Source: Stromatinia cepivora
Taxonomy: Eukaryota; Ascomycota; Leotiomycetes; Helotiales; Sclerotiniaceae
NCBI GenBank assembly: GCA_014898415.1
Contig: RCTD01000011.1
Location: forward strand, 1-64,000
Length of the DNA stretch: 64,000 bases
Direction of reading: 5' to 3'
The notes below the pieces were generated by a model that was not told the DNA's origin, did no database searches, and was given only the letters and a program-made list of their open reading frames with translations. A program made the position numbers and the translations under genes. Of this stretch, positions 37,885-50,702 are shown piece after piece (the stretch's first letter is position 1; each line of letters begins with the position of its first letter).

Positions 37885-38695
37885 ATTTGCGTTGTTCGTT
37901 TAATTTTGATACAGAAACATATTGAAGCTCTTTGAGCGGGAATTTGGGAGAAGGATTCACTTTGTATATGTGTTGGGATAAAAAGGAAATTTTATACGAT
38001 GCTGATTCGGGCAAGATTTATGCTGAATTCGTGATCATCGTTGCACATTCCGAATTCATGGAATAAAGAAGCTGGTCCCTGGAAAAATAAAACGTAATTA
38101 TATTCTAACCACCGTATAATATTGATCGTTGAAAAGGCAGTGAGTGCTATCCCAGTATGCAGTTGATGGCTGGTGCCGAGAATGTTGTATGGATTGCAAC
38201 CGAAATCGCATTTATAATTGGCCCAACTGTGGAACCCCTATTCTCCTGCGTGGTTCCAGGATGCCAGTCAATTAAAGTAAGGGATTCAAAATAAAAGAAC
38301 AGGCATGGTGAATACTACAATGCTGGGCGCTACAACGAAGAAAGCGAAGAGAGGGTTAGACGCATAAGCTGGCTTCAATGACATGCCGTGATACCAAATC
38401 AATCAACGATGCCATTGTTAAGAACGAAATGAAATGACTCTAGATAATCTTAGAGCAAAGGCCAGGTTATGATGAAAAACGGTTCAGCCCCGCTTATCAT
38501 GCGGGAAAAGTGACAGTCACAAAGTTCCCCCACTCGGGGAAGAGCCGGCTGTCAACCTACATCCTTCTCCACCTTCCTTTTCCGGGCTGTAAGGTGTGTA
38601 GTCCCAGTTATTGTTGTTCCAACATTTTAATATGTTTGTTCAGGTTGACAAAAAGCTTTATGATTTGATATAGGTAACCTTCACCAATATTGATA
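37885..38695. promoter_or_regulatory. shared divergent promoter region
   Basis: An 811 bp interval between the starts of the membrane-protein gene (minus) and the P450 gene (plus). It contains CCCCCACTCGGGG near 38526 and CGGGGAAGAGCCGG just after it; CGG half-sites like these can bind Zn2Cys6 regulators, but no specific factor can be named. Co-regulation of the two genes is only a possibility. Confidence 0.4.
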
Positions 38696-40559
38696 ATGTC
38701 AACCTTGTATATCATCGCTGCCGCAGCAGGTGTATTCTTCCACAATATTGTAAGAAAAAGGGAATTTGATCGTCATCCCTTTTCGATTATTTTTGCAGTC
38801 ATAGCATTTTATCTTGTACTTTCGATATTACTCCAGTATGAAAGCGATAATGAAAACCTCACAATCAGCCAAGGTCAAAAAATCGCATTTAAGCTTGTGT
38901 CGACGGTGATAGTATCGCTATGGACAAATATACTTGTATATCGAGCATTTTTTCATCCCCTGAGACATTTCCCCGGTCCATTTGGAGCTAGACTTTCCAA
39001 GTTCTGGAGTTTGGGAAAAGTTATGCAATCAAAAGTTAGGTGGTACCAGGTTGTTGGTGAATTAAAAGAGGAGTATGGGGATTATGTTAGGACAGGTATG
39101 AAATGCATTGTGAATGTCCAGAGAAACTAATTTAACTACGGAATAAAGCTGATTGATTGCAAGGACCTCGTGAACTTATGATTTCTGATCCTGCAGCCAT
39201 TAATTTAATTCTTGGCTCTTCATCAAAGTTACAAAAGGGTCCATTTTATGGAGCGACGACGCCACAATCTTTACATACGACGAGAGATCCTGATTTCCAT
39301 AAGAAAAGAAGAAAAGTTTGGGATATAGCTTTTAAACAATGTATTAGCTTCCCGAGTCTTGTTTTTTTGCGGTTTAGCATCAACTGACGGTGACATTTTA
39401 GCCCTCACGGACTATGGACCCCGCATCGAAGAGTTCACAACATCTTTTCTTGCCCGTCTTTCTAAAAGTGCAGGCAATCCAGTTGTAATCAATGATCTAT
39501 GTATTCATTACAGTTATGATGTCATAAGTGCACTAGCATTTGGTATTTTTACTCGGTTTTTGGATGGAAAGCAAACAGCCAAAGTCAAGAATATTGTAGA
39601 TAATATCCAAAGTGGTATCGTCGCTGTGGGAATTTTAGTCCATGTTCCATGGATTTTGACGATTCTTGAGACGTTGAGTGTTCTCGGGGGCCCAATGAAA
39701 GAGTTTAATGATTGGTCGGCATGTCAGGTAGAAGCGAGAAGACATGTTTGTTTTCTAGATCTGATCTGCCAAACATAGGTGCTAATGCTGTCACAGATGC
39801 AAAATCCAAAACCAGATATCATGGGCCATCTTATTGAACACACTGAAAATACACCCTCTGGCCGCGCTCTTCTAAACGCCGACTCTCGCGTAATTATAGG
39901 AGCGGGAAGTGATACTACTGCTTCAACACTTTCTGTCCTCTTCATTCTTCTTGCCAATTACCCACAATACCAAGCTCAACTCCTCAAAGAATTGACATCG
40001 ATATTCAAGGACGAGAAATATAGTAATGCAAGGACCTCGCCATTGCTTGATGGTATCATTCAAGAAGCCCTAAGACTGTACCCGTCTGTTACCTTTACAT
40101 CTCAGAGAGTCATACCTAAGGATGGGCTGAGTATTGGGACAGTATATTTACCTGGTGATACCATTGTTAGTATTGCAACCTGGCAAATACATCGCGGTAA
40201 GCTTTCTTCTTCCTGTCTTCTTCACTTCTCCGCTTTCATAATGATCCACTAACCCTGAAAGCCTAGATCCTCGCAATTTCAAGGATCCAAACCTATTTAT
40301 TCCCGAGCGTTGGACTACTCGTCCGGAATTCGTCCTTAACAAGTCTGCCTACCTGCCATTTTCAATGGGTGCATATAATTGTATTGGGAAAGGGCTAGCG
40401 ATGATGGAACTACGTTCTGTGATTTCAAGAACAATATTTGAGTATGAAGTGCTGTTTCCGGATAATACGAAGTTTGATGAGAAGACGTTCTTTAAAGGGA
40501 TTAAAGATCATTTCACGAGTGGGGTGCCGAAATGTGAGTTGGCATTCAGGAGGAGGTGA
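38696..40559 (+). CDS. cytochrome P450 monooxygenase (537 aa, 5 exons)
   Basis: Exons 38696-39095, 39164-39340, 39402-39745, 39797-40196 and 40267-40559, with phases matching and introns of 51-70 nt with CTGAC/CTAAC-type branch sites. The N-terminus has several hydrophobic segments (residues ~2-15, 30-45, 62-80), so it is an ER-membrane enzyme. P450 signatures in order: proline-rich hinge HFPGPFG; I-helix AGSDTT (343-348) for oxygen activation; EALR (397-400), the K-helix ExxR; PERW (453-456); heme loop FSMGAYNCIG, with Cys479 as heme ligand. All key residues are present, so the enzyme should be active, using NADPH-P450 reductase. The substrate cannot be read from sequence. The consensus Arg two before the Cys is replaced by Tyr, as in some fungal families. 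ATG at 38696 is the first in frame. Confidence 0.92.
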
Positions 40560-40592
40560 GTTGGAATTGGGTGGCGAAAGGATGGATAAGCA

Positions 40593-42547
40593 GTGAAAGG
40601 GAATGGGATGAGCAGAGAGATGGAGTATAGTTTTGTATATCCCAGGATGATACACTGCAATCATCCAAAATTTGTGTATATCCAAGTGAATGTATTCAAG
40701 CGAGGATCAATAACACATGTATATCGACTTTCCATAACCAGCTTAGTGACATCAAAATTTCCCAATCAGATACCGGAACAGATCAGTGTCTATTCAGGAT
40801 CCAAAACCCAAGTAGACGCGAGTTCTTCTACCGCTAAACCATTGAGTGACGTGGAGACTTTCGATAAATGAAGCAGAGGTGCCTTTGGTTCATTGATGCC
40901 AATTTGGAGAATCAATGTGCAGTAAGTTAAGTCATCATTATTCTGCACGTCTGATTATTGATCTAGTGTTATTTACAGGCAACTCGTTTCTATTGGCACA
41001 ATTATCCTTATTTTTGGCCTAGCATTTGCTCTACTATCCCCGCAACTTTTGGACTTTGAGTTAAAGTCCATATCCGGCCCATCTGGTTCCGCATATGTTT
41101 CTACCGCTTTGACTTGGGATACCTATTCTAAATATCATAACTATATTGCCGGTATGATATTGAATCCGTTTTTACCATGTTTATAACCCAAACGCTGACT
41201 GACCCTGATTTTGTTGCAAAGCTGGGTCATCTAACAACGATACCTTGAGTGGGGCACCAGAACCTCCGCTTTAGATGAAAGCAGCTATAAAAACGGTCTT
41301 CTCACTTCTGGTTCTATAATCAATGATACTAAACCATTCTGTTCCACAGGAAATTGTACCTGGCATGTTCACCGGTCCTTGGCTGTTTGCACGCGATGGC
41401 AAGATATCTCTTCTCATTTAAGCGATCCGAACATCAGCAGCCACATTTCAATGCGACGAGATGGTCTCTTACTAATAGAAACTATTTAGACCTTTCACAA
41501 AACAGTATCTGTCTTTTGAATATTTCATCCGTCGCAGAACCAACGCCGGCCAAAAGGGGGTTACTTTAACTAATCTAGTCTTCAATAATACCATTGCCTT
41601 CAGCGACAATCCATATCCCTTCGCTGATGTGTAAATGATTCAGTCACCCCCAAAATGCGCAAAAGCACCGTGCTCGGGACCGGACTTTTTGTCCTTGAGC
41701 TGTATTACCTGTACGGAACATGACCCCTTGGCCATCGAATCTGTCCTGGGGTGGTGCGTCGAAGAATATAATACGTCTATTCGTAATGGCGTCACGACAA
41801 TTACGAGGCAAGATTCCACAAACAATTTCACTGGAAGTGGTAATGGTGGTAAATTCACTGGCCCTATCTTCAATACCAAGGTAGAATTTCCTTGCATTAG
41901 GTCTTTTGACAGTCCTCCAAAGTACAGTGTCAATTTATACACATACTACATCGTTTCCAATTACCTTCGCAAGACTCTTAGTGGGGCCATTCAAACTCCA
42001 GCAGGATTGGTAGAACCCATCAAAAGTTTAGATGCTGCTGAAGCATTCTGGCAAAGGTTCAAAAATGATTCAGAATCGCAAAAGGAGGCACAAGAATTAG
42101 TTGGTGTAAATAAAATTCTGAAAAACATTGCAGTCAGTATGACCAACACGTAAGTTGGCAATAGAAGTCAAGGAGAATTACATTGAGCTTTCTAACATCA
42201 TATCCAGAGTTCGAGAGACAGGTCATACTACCTATGCCCTTTCAGATCATTATGAAGACTATGCAAAGGCTATAGATACTGCATTGCGCGAACAGAACTT
42301 TGTACGAGTCCAGTGGGGTTGGATAGCTGCACCATTGGCCTTACTTTTATTGAGCCTGCTGTTTGTCTTAACAACGATTATACAGACGAGAACTAAAGCT
42401 AACCAATCCAAAATTTGTGGATCATCATCATTATCGACGTTATTGGCACTTAGCGATGAGCTTCACCGAGATGTTGGAGGAATAAGAAGCTTGTCCGAGA
42501 ATGAGAATGGATACAACACATCAGAGTATCTCTTGAGCGAGATTTAG
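40593..42547 (+). pseudogene. DUF3176-family membrane protein pseudogene
   Basis: Pieces in order match the fungal DUF3176 family: KPLSDVETFDK*SRGAFGSL (cf. the FD.ASRG..GS block), an intron near 40920-40978, a membrane helix (SIGTIILIFGLAFALLSP), another intron, MKAAI, then GNCTW and RSLAVCTR, a variable middle, a long open piece 41635-42151, an intron with GTAAGT, and the C-terminal RVQWGWIAAPLALLLLS helix. Lesions: TGA at 40869, TAG at 41272, a frameshift in the A run near 41290, a further frameshift near 41440, and TAA at 41632. Each stop is one C-to-T or G-to-A from a sense codon. The two N-terminal helices typical of the family are not recognisable. The family's function is unknown. Confidence 0.75.
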
Positions 42548-45500
42548 ACAGAGAATGTAAGCTTCAAAGCCGCACAGATATATAGATACGATATGGATCT
42601 AGTCTTGAATCTCTGGGCTTAAGGACACTACAAACGACTTTTAACACTGTCTGTCAGTACAAAATTTTAAAGTAATGACCCTCCGCATATGTTTTCTTGT
42701 TCAAAACTGCGAGGCAGATACAAAGGATAGATGATGGACAATTGTGTCCAAAATTTGATAATGATGATATCATGAGTGTGATACATAGTGGCGACAGTAA
42801 ATATCGAGGGAAAATTGTCGCAATTAGGTACAAAACAGCAATATTCTAGATGATAACAATTATGCCGCAATATTCTTCTGATCTCTTACCCCATGACAAT
42901 TGGCAAGTTGGCTCCAAAGCAAGTAAACTACATTAGTTTTCTATTGAGTGTGGTCACATAAGCATCGTCGTTTACCACTCTCGGATTCTTGGTATATTGG
43001 GGTAAACTTATGAGCCTTGGAAGCTTTTCATATTAATTCTGGAGGACATGGTGCTGTAAAGCATATGACTCACCATATAGAGCAAAATGATTCAGATAAA
43101 TTAGAGTAGCATGGGAAACTGTAAATGTTCGTCCGTTTTTGAAGGAGAATTAGTATAAATATCACACACTCCCCCTTTAAGATCTCCGTAAGACCAGAGT
43201 GACAGAAAAAAAATATATTGCATGGTTGGATACACTACCTTTCCAGCCATGAGGAGATAGCAAGCTCTCATGTCTCACAAATATCAATCTACCAAGCTGT
43301 TTGGTAGGAACGGAAGATATTATTCGAATTTGAGTTCGAGGCAATGGCGATAAACGGTATTTGCTGTCAATGATAGGGATTAGGGATAGAAGATGGAAAT
43401 GGCAGAAATAGGTACAAAATGACGATGATAGAATCAGGTTTCGTTTTACCTGTATTTCTTGGACAAAGCGATTCCGATATCTTGAATTCGTGACTCAAAC
43501 TTACGTACAACTACCACAAAATGTTTCCACATGTAAAGTTATTAAGTTAGCTGGAACACAAGATATTACTCCGAAACTTGGTGAATCTGAGACTCTTTAT
43601 AGCATCGGATACTGGCAAGCTACCATGTAAAGTAGATTCACAATTGCCAACATCGATTTCACCACTCTCAGCGCATATTTTAAGAATCGACCATAAATAG
43701 AATAGAATTTCTCCGAAACATTTATGGAGGCTGTCTTAAACTTGAAGTTTGATGACTGCAGCGTTTTCTGTACAGCATTTCTAAGGTCAGAGACTTTCCA
43801 AGCTTTGTGGTTGTAAGTGAGTTGTTAAGGAGTTACGTGTCTTTAAAATTTGGAGTTCGAATGTGAAATAAAAGGGAAATTTTAATTAATATCTGACAGA
43901 TAATTGATGAGTAAGGTGATAGTGACAGACAAAAATACCTGAAATGACAACGAGCTACGGTATAACCCTTGGCAAACTGTATCTTCCAGTCTATCCATAA
44001 ATATGCTCAGCTCTTCATGCGACAATTTGGTCGATCTGTGGCAGAACTTTCCTGTGATGATTCCCTTGCTTGCTAACTCACCCTTGAAGTTAAAAAGATG
44101 ATACATCTCATGCGTTTTTATAGTACTTGCAAAGTAGGTTTTGGTGTTCGTGTTTACCCAGTGTATTGATTATATGGTAAGACCAGACTTGCATAACTGA
44201 AACACAAGATTCACCATTGACATCCCCCACATATCATCCTTCTCTGGGGGGGATTCGGGGTATATAGGGCCTTCGGGTCCGCTTTCCGGGCTCACCCATA
44301 CTTAACTACCTGCAAAAATGATCACCATAATATAGATAACAATCCGACGTCAATTTCACTCAATTTCCGTCTACAATAATCTGGTATATAGAGCACTTGT
44401 CATTACTCTTAGGATTCCACAATACATCAAAGTAAACCCAACAGACAGTGTAAGAATAATTGTCGAAATTCTTCCACAAAGAGGGATTTCGTATAGTTGA
44501 GGTTTGCGTCGATTCAAATCCTGAAGTATGAGAATACTTTGGGTGGTGGTATGGTGGGGGTGACAGAATGAAAGGGGAAGCGACCATGGCATCGTGATCA
44601 CAAAGAAACAATTTTAACAACAGGATGAAAGAAATGGTACAAAGACAACAATCAGCATTTACGCCGTCGATTGACTTACTCCATCAAGGCTACTTGAAGA
44701 CAACAATTGATTTTAACTCTTAGAGTCATCATCAAAATAAGTCGACCATCAGGGGGACTTTAAAACATTGTGACCATACAGATAGCTTTCAGGAAACACA
44801 TCATTCACCGACTCTCAGTTCTTGTGACCAGGGTTTTGTGAATATGTAATTCGTGAGGATCTCTCTTTTTTATTATTGCAGAACACGACTTCTTCAAATA
44901 CTTCCGAAAAAAATACTTTACGCTCGCCACAAATATACTCCCCTATCTTGTGAATACTTAGAACAACTCAGAAGACTATACCAGGTTTGGCAGCGCCCGA
45001 GGCCGTTTGAGCTGCGATGCGAGCAAGGGTGGCACATTGACGTTACGGGCAAGATGGAGAATACCGATTTTCTGGATAATGGGAACCGAAATTTCTATGT
45101 ATTGGGGCCACAATGGAGATAGAGATCACTTTGTCGTTAATTTCACAAACGCGCTGCAGGGAAAGCATTTTCAGGTGAGGTTCTTTTAGTGTGCTGGACA
45201 CTATTAGTATACCGTTATAGCGCCATGCAACGCTAATGCAGCGCCGTACCAGCCTGTCACGAACAATGGACCATCAACTTATCTAAACTTAAAACTTTTG
45301 ATTTTCGATGTAAAATTGATATCTGATTTATCCAGTGAATCTTATTCATTACCGATAGATTCTCAACCATGATTGATGTATCAATTAAGATAACGTGTGT
45401 TTGGGACTTTCCGCAAATCTTCTAGGCGTTTTTGATTGGCTTCATACCGACTCCTAAAGATTGGCCAGCCAAAGAGATCACTCTGCCTTGATAAAGTTAT

Positions 45501-45978
45501 TATTAGCCCTAACCAATTAATCAAAGACTATATCGACTAACAGTTATTAATAGAGAGCTACAGGACAATGGACATAGAGTCTGCGGGTCTATACCAAGTT
45601 ATCAAAAGAAGCCCTAATGCCAAAAACGTCTAATTCACAATAACATTTCTTGTTTGGCTGTATCGTCCACTTTCCCTTTCATCTCCAATCATTGTTATGA
45701 TGAAAGAATCTTTATGGATTATCTATCCATATGCGGAATCTAAATTATTGTTTTCTTCTTTGTAGATTGTACTCGTGCTAAGTTTTCGTAAAAAGAAGAG
45801 GTGCTCAGGAGACGGACAAAGGAATGGACAAGTACAAAGTCTGGACCATTAGCATTCAACTTGAGAAGAATTGAACCTTGAATTGTGATACTTTAACACA
45901 AGTTGAGTGTAGTCTCTCTATTGACAAGTAGAATCGAGTCTTTGTACATACAATCTTGAAAATAACTTAGCAGCCAGA
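42548..45978. other. gene-poor region
   Basis: About 3.4 kb without a supported gene. Minus-strand 44106-43882 and its continuation to ~43600 are weakly protein-like (for example LSHEELSIFMDRLEDTVCQG) and may be a dead gene. Plus-strand 44853-45189 reads in two frames as protein-like sequence ending NFTNALQGKHF. A G+C-rich patch lies at about 44240-44300. None of these can be assigned to a family. Confidence 0.35.
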
Positions 45979-48533
45979 ATGCGGGCGAAAAAAGCTCCGA
46001 AAGCCTCAGCTCCGAAAGCCCCCGCTCCGGATGCCCCGGCTCCAGATGCCCCAGCTGCGGAAGGGGGAAAGAAAGGAGAAGACCAAGCTCCAGAAATACC
46101 ATGGGAAGATGCACCCGATATTCATACAGATCCGGCAGCAGTCGCTGCCAGGAGAGGGCCTATAGATGTCGTAATTAGGGACATAGCAAGGTGGAATCTA
46201 TTACCAGTACTGGGCTCTGGGATACATCCAGTATCAACCACTTCCGGTGGCTCCCTTTGTGCCCTTCATGCTCTAGTATTAAGTTACAGTGCATTGCGAG
46301 ACCTTGCTGCTCCCGAAGGCACACCAGTGCCCTTGGCGGATAATCCGACCGCGAAAGAGTTGATAGCGTTCAGAAAGTCACCAGAATTTTGGAAAGAAGC
46401 GTTGGAATATTTGACCGCGGAGGGTTGGCTTATTTTTTTTGACGAGGATAAAAATGTTCCACATAGTGAAGCGCATATTTTAAGACAAGTCAAGTTTTAT
46501 ATACCAGACGAACCGAACAACTATACAATCCAAGATCTCCACTGTCTTCTCGGATTCTTGAATAAGAGATACGGAACGCACTATCGTATAGGAGATGTTA
46601 CACAGGGGTTTAATGTTAGATGGGACATAGAAAACAAGGTGTGGAATACAGCATACAAGATCCCAACGCAGTGCATGGATACTGGAACAGGAATCCAGCC
46701 AGTATTGTGGCTTTATAACGATAATTTTGAACGAGAATATGAATCGCTTCATCGAAGAATACCAGATGCAAAGGATATCATGGGCCATTGGATGGGATTC
46801 TCAAGTTCGTAACTGGTTCACATTTTCATGCTCCTTCTGTACCCAATTCCATTCCCCGATCTCAAACCTCACTTTTTTTTTCATCCCCAAACACAAATTT
46901 TGATTTTCTAATGCAGCTTTCAATCCTCGCTTTCCTTCAAAATAGTTTCCTAACAAGTAGTTGCTAACTCTATTGCTCCATAACAGCTTTACACAGAGAT
47001 CTGGATCGGCGTTTAATTGCTCAAGCAAATTCGTGGTTTGACGACGACGAAGTGGACGCCTATTTAAGAGAAGGGGTTTGGATCGTAACGGAGGACGTTG
47101 AAGGATATCAAGCCGACCATGAGGATCATCAAGATCACAGGGAGCTTAGGATATTTGCGGGTTGCTTTGTTAGAGAACCAGCGGTAGCTCCAGAAGAAGA
47201 TGCTCCGCAAGGTTACAAGTGGGTCCAAGCGGGTCCATATGTTGACGGCGCTCTTCGCCCAGGATTTATCGGAATCGTCCCCCTCAGGAAGTTAAAAAGG
47301 ATTGAGAGGGATGCTCTCAGAGATGCACATGATATTGCTGGCGCAACTGCTGTCAATATTCTCAAAAAGGATGCTGTTAAGAAAGATGACAAAGGCCTAT
47401 GGATAGATTTCCGTGTTCACCGCACCATCGAAGCAACCCTTAAGATTGATAGGAAATATGCAAACCCAAAAGAACCAATGAAGAAATTTGTTAGAGGTTT
47501 CACATTTGAGGACAATGAATTTCTCCTAGATACGGAGGAGCCCCTCAAAAATCTATACCCTCGAATGATAAAAATGGATGGAACTTCGGGAAGAGTCAAA
47601 CCTCGTAACCTTCAATTCTTGGAAAAGTCTTGGGGACTCCCCGAGCAGCTTCCCATAGCAGGCAAGGGCAACAAAAAGAAACCAGCCGCCGTACTTACTC
47701 CCGGAAAGAAAGCTATCCTAGGTATAATGGATAAAACAGACGCTAGATACCAGTATAGACGAGATATGGATGCGAAGGATTTCAAGATAAAGGACTTAAG
47801 GCTTCACTGTCAAGCTCGAGGTCTCGACTTCAAAGAATATGGAAAAACTAAAGTCAGTATGTTAGCATCGCTTGTTAAGCACGATCGAAGTGGAGCCATT
47901 ATGAACAAAGCCAAGGAAAATAAAGTGGCTGAGCCCATTGAGGGACTACCTATGAGACGTGTCCTCGCAGATATTCCGAGGAAAGCTGGTCCGCCTAAGA
48001 CGCCCCCATTCTTCGCAACCGAAATAGTATTAGAGATAGGTAAAGGTAATGCCGACGATCCGGCCACATGGGTAAGAGATTACGAAGGACGATTAGGCAG
48101 AATAGATGAGGATAATCTTGAGCCGATTAAAGGAGCTTGGGGTATTGAACTTGATATGATGAGGTGGAATCGAATTATAGGTGATATGAGGAAGGATGCG
48201 GGTTGGGGAAATAAGTCCAAAGAACAAAATGAAAAAGCGGCGAGTAAGGCACCAGCTCCAAAACCACCAGCCTCGAAGGAAGATAACAAGAAAAGACCTG
48301 CAGATGAATCTGCAGAACCTCCATCCAAAAAGACAAAAACAACTGCCGCAGCAAAAGCAACAAGCGCTGTCGCACCAGACAAAGACAAGATGGAAAAGAA
48401 AGATCGAGTGTTTTGGGAGATACCATCAGATTCCGATTTTGATTCTGATTCTAATGCCAAAACAAACGCTCCATCTAATAAGAAACCTCCTGCTGAGAAA
48501 GCTCCTGTGGAGCCATCCTTCAAGTATTATTAG
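45979..48533 (+). CDS. SAP-motif protein with N-terminal Cys/His-containing domain, unknown function (788 aa)
   Basis: Exon 1 45979-46808 and exon 2 46997-48533, joined over a 188 nt intron with donor GTAACT, branch GCTAAC and acceptor CACAG; phases match and restore one frame. Residues 1-35 are an Ala/Pro/Lys tail with PAPDA-type repeats. Residues ~60-275 form a folded domain containing GSLCALHAL (Cys94, His97) and later IQPVLWLYNDNF and YESLH; this order is faintly reminiscent of OTU-like cysteine proteases but is not proof. A SAP-like helix-extended-helix (about 536-572: DFKIKDLRLHCQARGLDF and K) suggests DNA or chromatin binding. The tail holds KKRP and PSKKTK nuclear-localisation-like clusters and Ser/Asp repeats. 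Likely nuclear. Codon use is normal and there is no lesion. Confidence 0.75.
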
Positions 48534-49611
48534 ACTACGAGCTAGCTCAGAAGAGCTAACATGACTCGTTGGACAGAAAAGGCGCAGTGAAGGGGGAGTT
48601 GAGAGTTATCTTAATGATGTATTGCTATAGTTGTCATTTTTAAAGGACTGAAATGTGATGGTTCATCCCATTCATTTCTTTTGTTTCTTTTGTTTCTTTT
48701 GTTTCTCTGCGTTGGTTTGACAAACAAATAGAAGGATCGAGATGGCAGTAGTGGAAAAGGCGCACAACAAGATGGGGATCAATTGATAGAGCTTCTAGAA
48801 AGCTTTTATTTTGAAACTTCTTTTCACAATTCATCCATTTATTTAGGCCATACAGCTTTGTACCGTACAGATAGCAAATTGATAGAGAAAAAATGAATAT
48901 ATTATTTGTTGTGATAAAAAGATATGAATGAGTGAATAAAATAAAATCAAGAGTTGAGAGAAGGAAGAAGTTCAAGCTCGGACAACCAACAAACAAAATT
49001 CTCTAGATCAGGAAATCAGTTTCTCTACTTCCTCTCTTCTTATTATTTCTCTCTTTCACAATCTTTCTTCTTCATATGTTTCAGAGTTTTATACAAGCAG
49101 AGATATTTCACACCATGCTCCATCAGGTGGGAAGACCGAGCTGTTTACTACTGTCTTTGAGGCTACTAACTATGTGAGAATTCAAATATAGCATATAGAC
49201 TAGATCAAAGGTAATACTTCTCTTGAATACTTATCCACCTTGGGGCAAAAAATATATACATCCTGATTGAATAGGTATATATAAAACGGCATACTATAGA
49301 TCCGATATCGAGTTCGGGGTGTTTTGAACATCAGGGCACGTGAATATCACGGGGATAGAGATTTTGATGTTCAATCATCAATAGAAAACCTGTCAAAAAG
49401 TAATCACAGTTGTGAGTCTTTCGAGTTTTGTAATTCTTGCGCAGTATGTTGACATATCAGACTCGGTTGCCTCGGTGCTTACTCCCAAAGGTCTCTCTTG
49501 CTTACCTATCATCTAGCTAGGATAGATGCCTCACCTCATTCTACAAAGTATATCTTCAAACGCGAATATTTTACACAAACTCCGGATTAGCAATCCCTCA
49601 GCATCTTAGCC
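48534..49611. other. intergenic region
   Basis: No gene supported. Contains a short TTTCTTTTG tandem near 48675-48705, whose complement yields a KETKETKE-type spurious peptide. Pyrimidine-rich sequence near 49015-49075 may belong to a promoter. Confidence 0.4.
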
Positions 49612-50702
49612 ATGATTCCCAAATCCACCCACATCTTCAAACAAGTCGATAACCTCGATCTAAAAGTCGACATCATATACTCATCTTCTCTCACTTCCGT
49701 CTCCACCGCAGTCCTTTACCTCCATGGAGGAGGCCTTACCGGTTTTGACCGAGAACTCCTTCCTTCTCACATCGTTCAATCATGCCTTCTTCGAAACTGG
49801 CCCATCATCAGCGCAGACTATCGGCTCATGCCACAAGCAAGTGCTCAAGACATGTTGGATGATGTAATATCTGCATATTCTCCAATATAATAAACTCCGT
49901 GAATTTCTTAGTCTCAAACAGAGCGAGAATGAGAAATTCGACATAATTCTCATGGGTTCAAGCGCTGATTCGTACTTTGAAGCTATCAATCGGCATAACT
50001 CGGAGCTCCAGACTGAAGCTCCCTAGGTGCTTACTTATCATTCATCGCCAAACCATGTCTCTCACCTCCACCAATTGCTGTTTTCATATACTACGGCTGT
50101 CCCACCATCTACGACCCTCAGAAGTATTTCTCCAGCAGCAAGACCCTTTTCAGCGAAACACCCTACCCCGAATCCCAGTTCTCGCATTTTCTCACAGGTT
50201 CTCCAGTCATTGACCCTACTCCTCTTTTTTTACCCATCTTCAACACCTCCTGGCTTCTTCCGGATTTTTCTCCTAACCCTGCATACCGACCCGACCTTTG
50301 CCAAAAACCGAGTTTGTGGAACGTTCTTCGCTATTCCTGTGATTGTTGCAGGAAAATAAACTACATGAACTGTAGAAAGGAGCTGACCAAGGATTGGAAA
50401 GTGATCTTTGGAAGGGTTTCGGGAAGACGATTATCGTACATGGTGATCGTGATGAATTCCTTCCCCATTATATGGCGAAGCAAGCTGTTGATGTTATTGG
50501 TAAGTTCTTCTTGGAGAGAAAGCAAAGATCTGTGCTGATAAATCCAGGACCAGAGAATGCTCAGTTGTTTACTGCAATTGATAAGACGCATGCTTGGGAT
50601 TACCCATTGTTTCTTGGAGATCCAGAATTGAAGGTAGTAGAAGAGGCTTGGAAAGCTTTGGATGAAATTGTTTTCCAAGCTCAGGCAGTACCACCTGTTT
50701 GA
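49612..50702 (+). pseudogene. alpha/beta-hydrolase (lipase/esterase-type) pseudogene
   Basis: The open frame from 49612 gives an N-terminal hydrolase core: YLHGGGL (oxyanion-hole HGGG) and IISADYRLMPQASAQDMLDD (the strand-helix typical of the hormone-sensitive-lipase-like group). After a one-base shift near 49885 the continuation reads NKLREFLSLKQ ... ILMGSSADSYFE, the nucleophile elbow, where the second Gly of G-x-S-x-G is Asp. Another shift near 50020 gives LGAYLSF ... IYYGCPTIYDPQKYF, and a third at about 50400 leads to TIIVHGDRDEFLP and the C-terminal THAWDYPLF, with the expected catalytic Asp and His. Three frameshifts plus a changed nucleophile motif mean the gene is dead. Introns do not explain the shifts. 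Confidence 0.75.

Noticed and set aside
46480..47028. Ending the 45979 gene at the TAA at 46812 and treating 47052-48533 as a separate gene
   Set aside because: The second frame has no ATG near its start (first codon there is GTG), and a good donor, branch site and acceptor join both in phase.
48080..48523. Antisense open frames within the SAP-motif gene
   Set aside because: Shadows of the strong plus-strand coding frame with Lys/Ala-rich codons.
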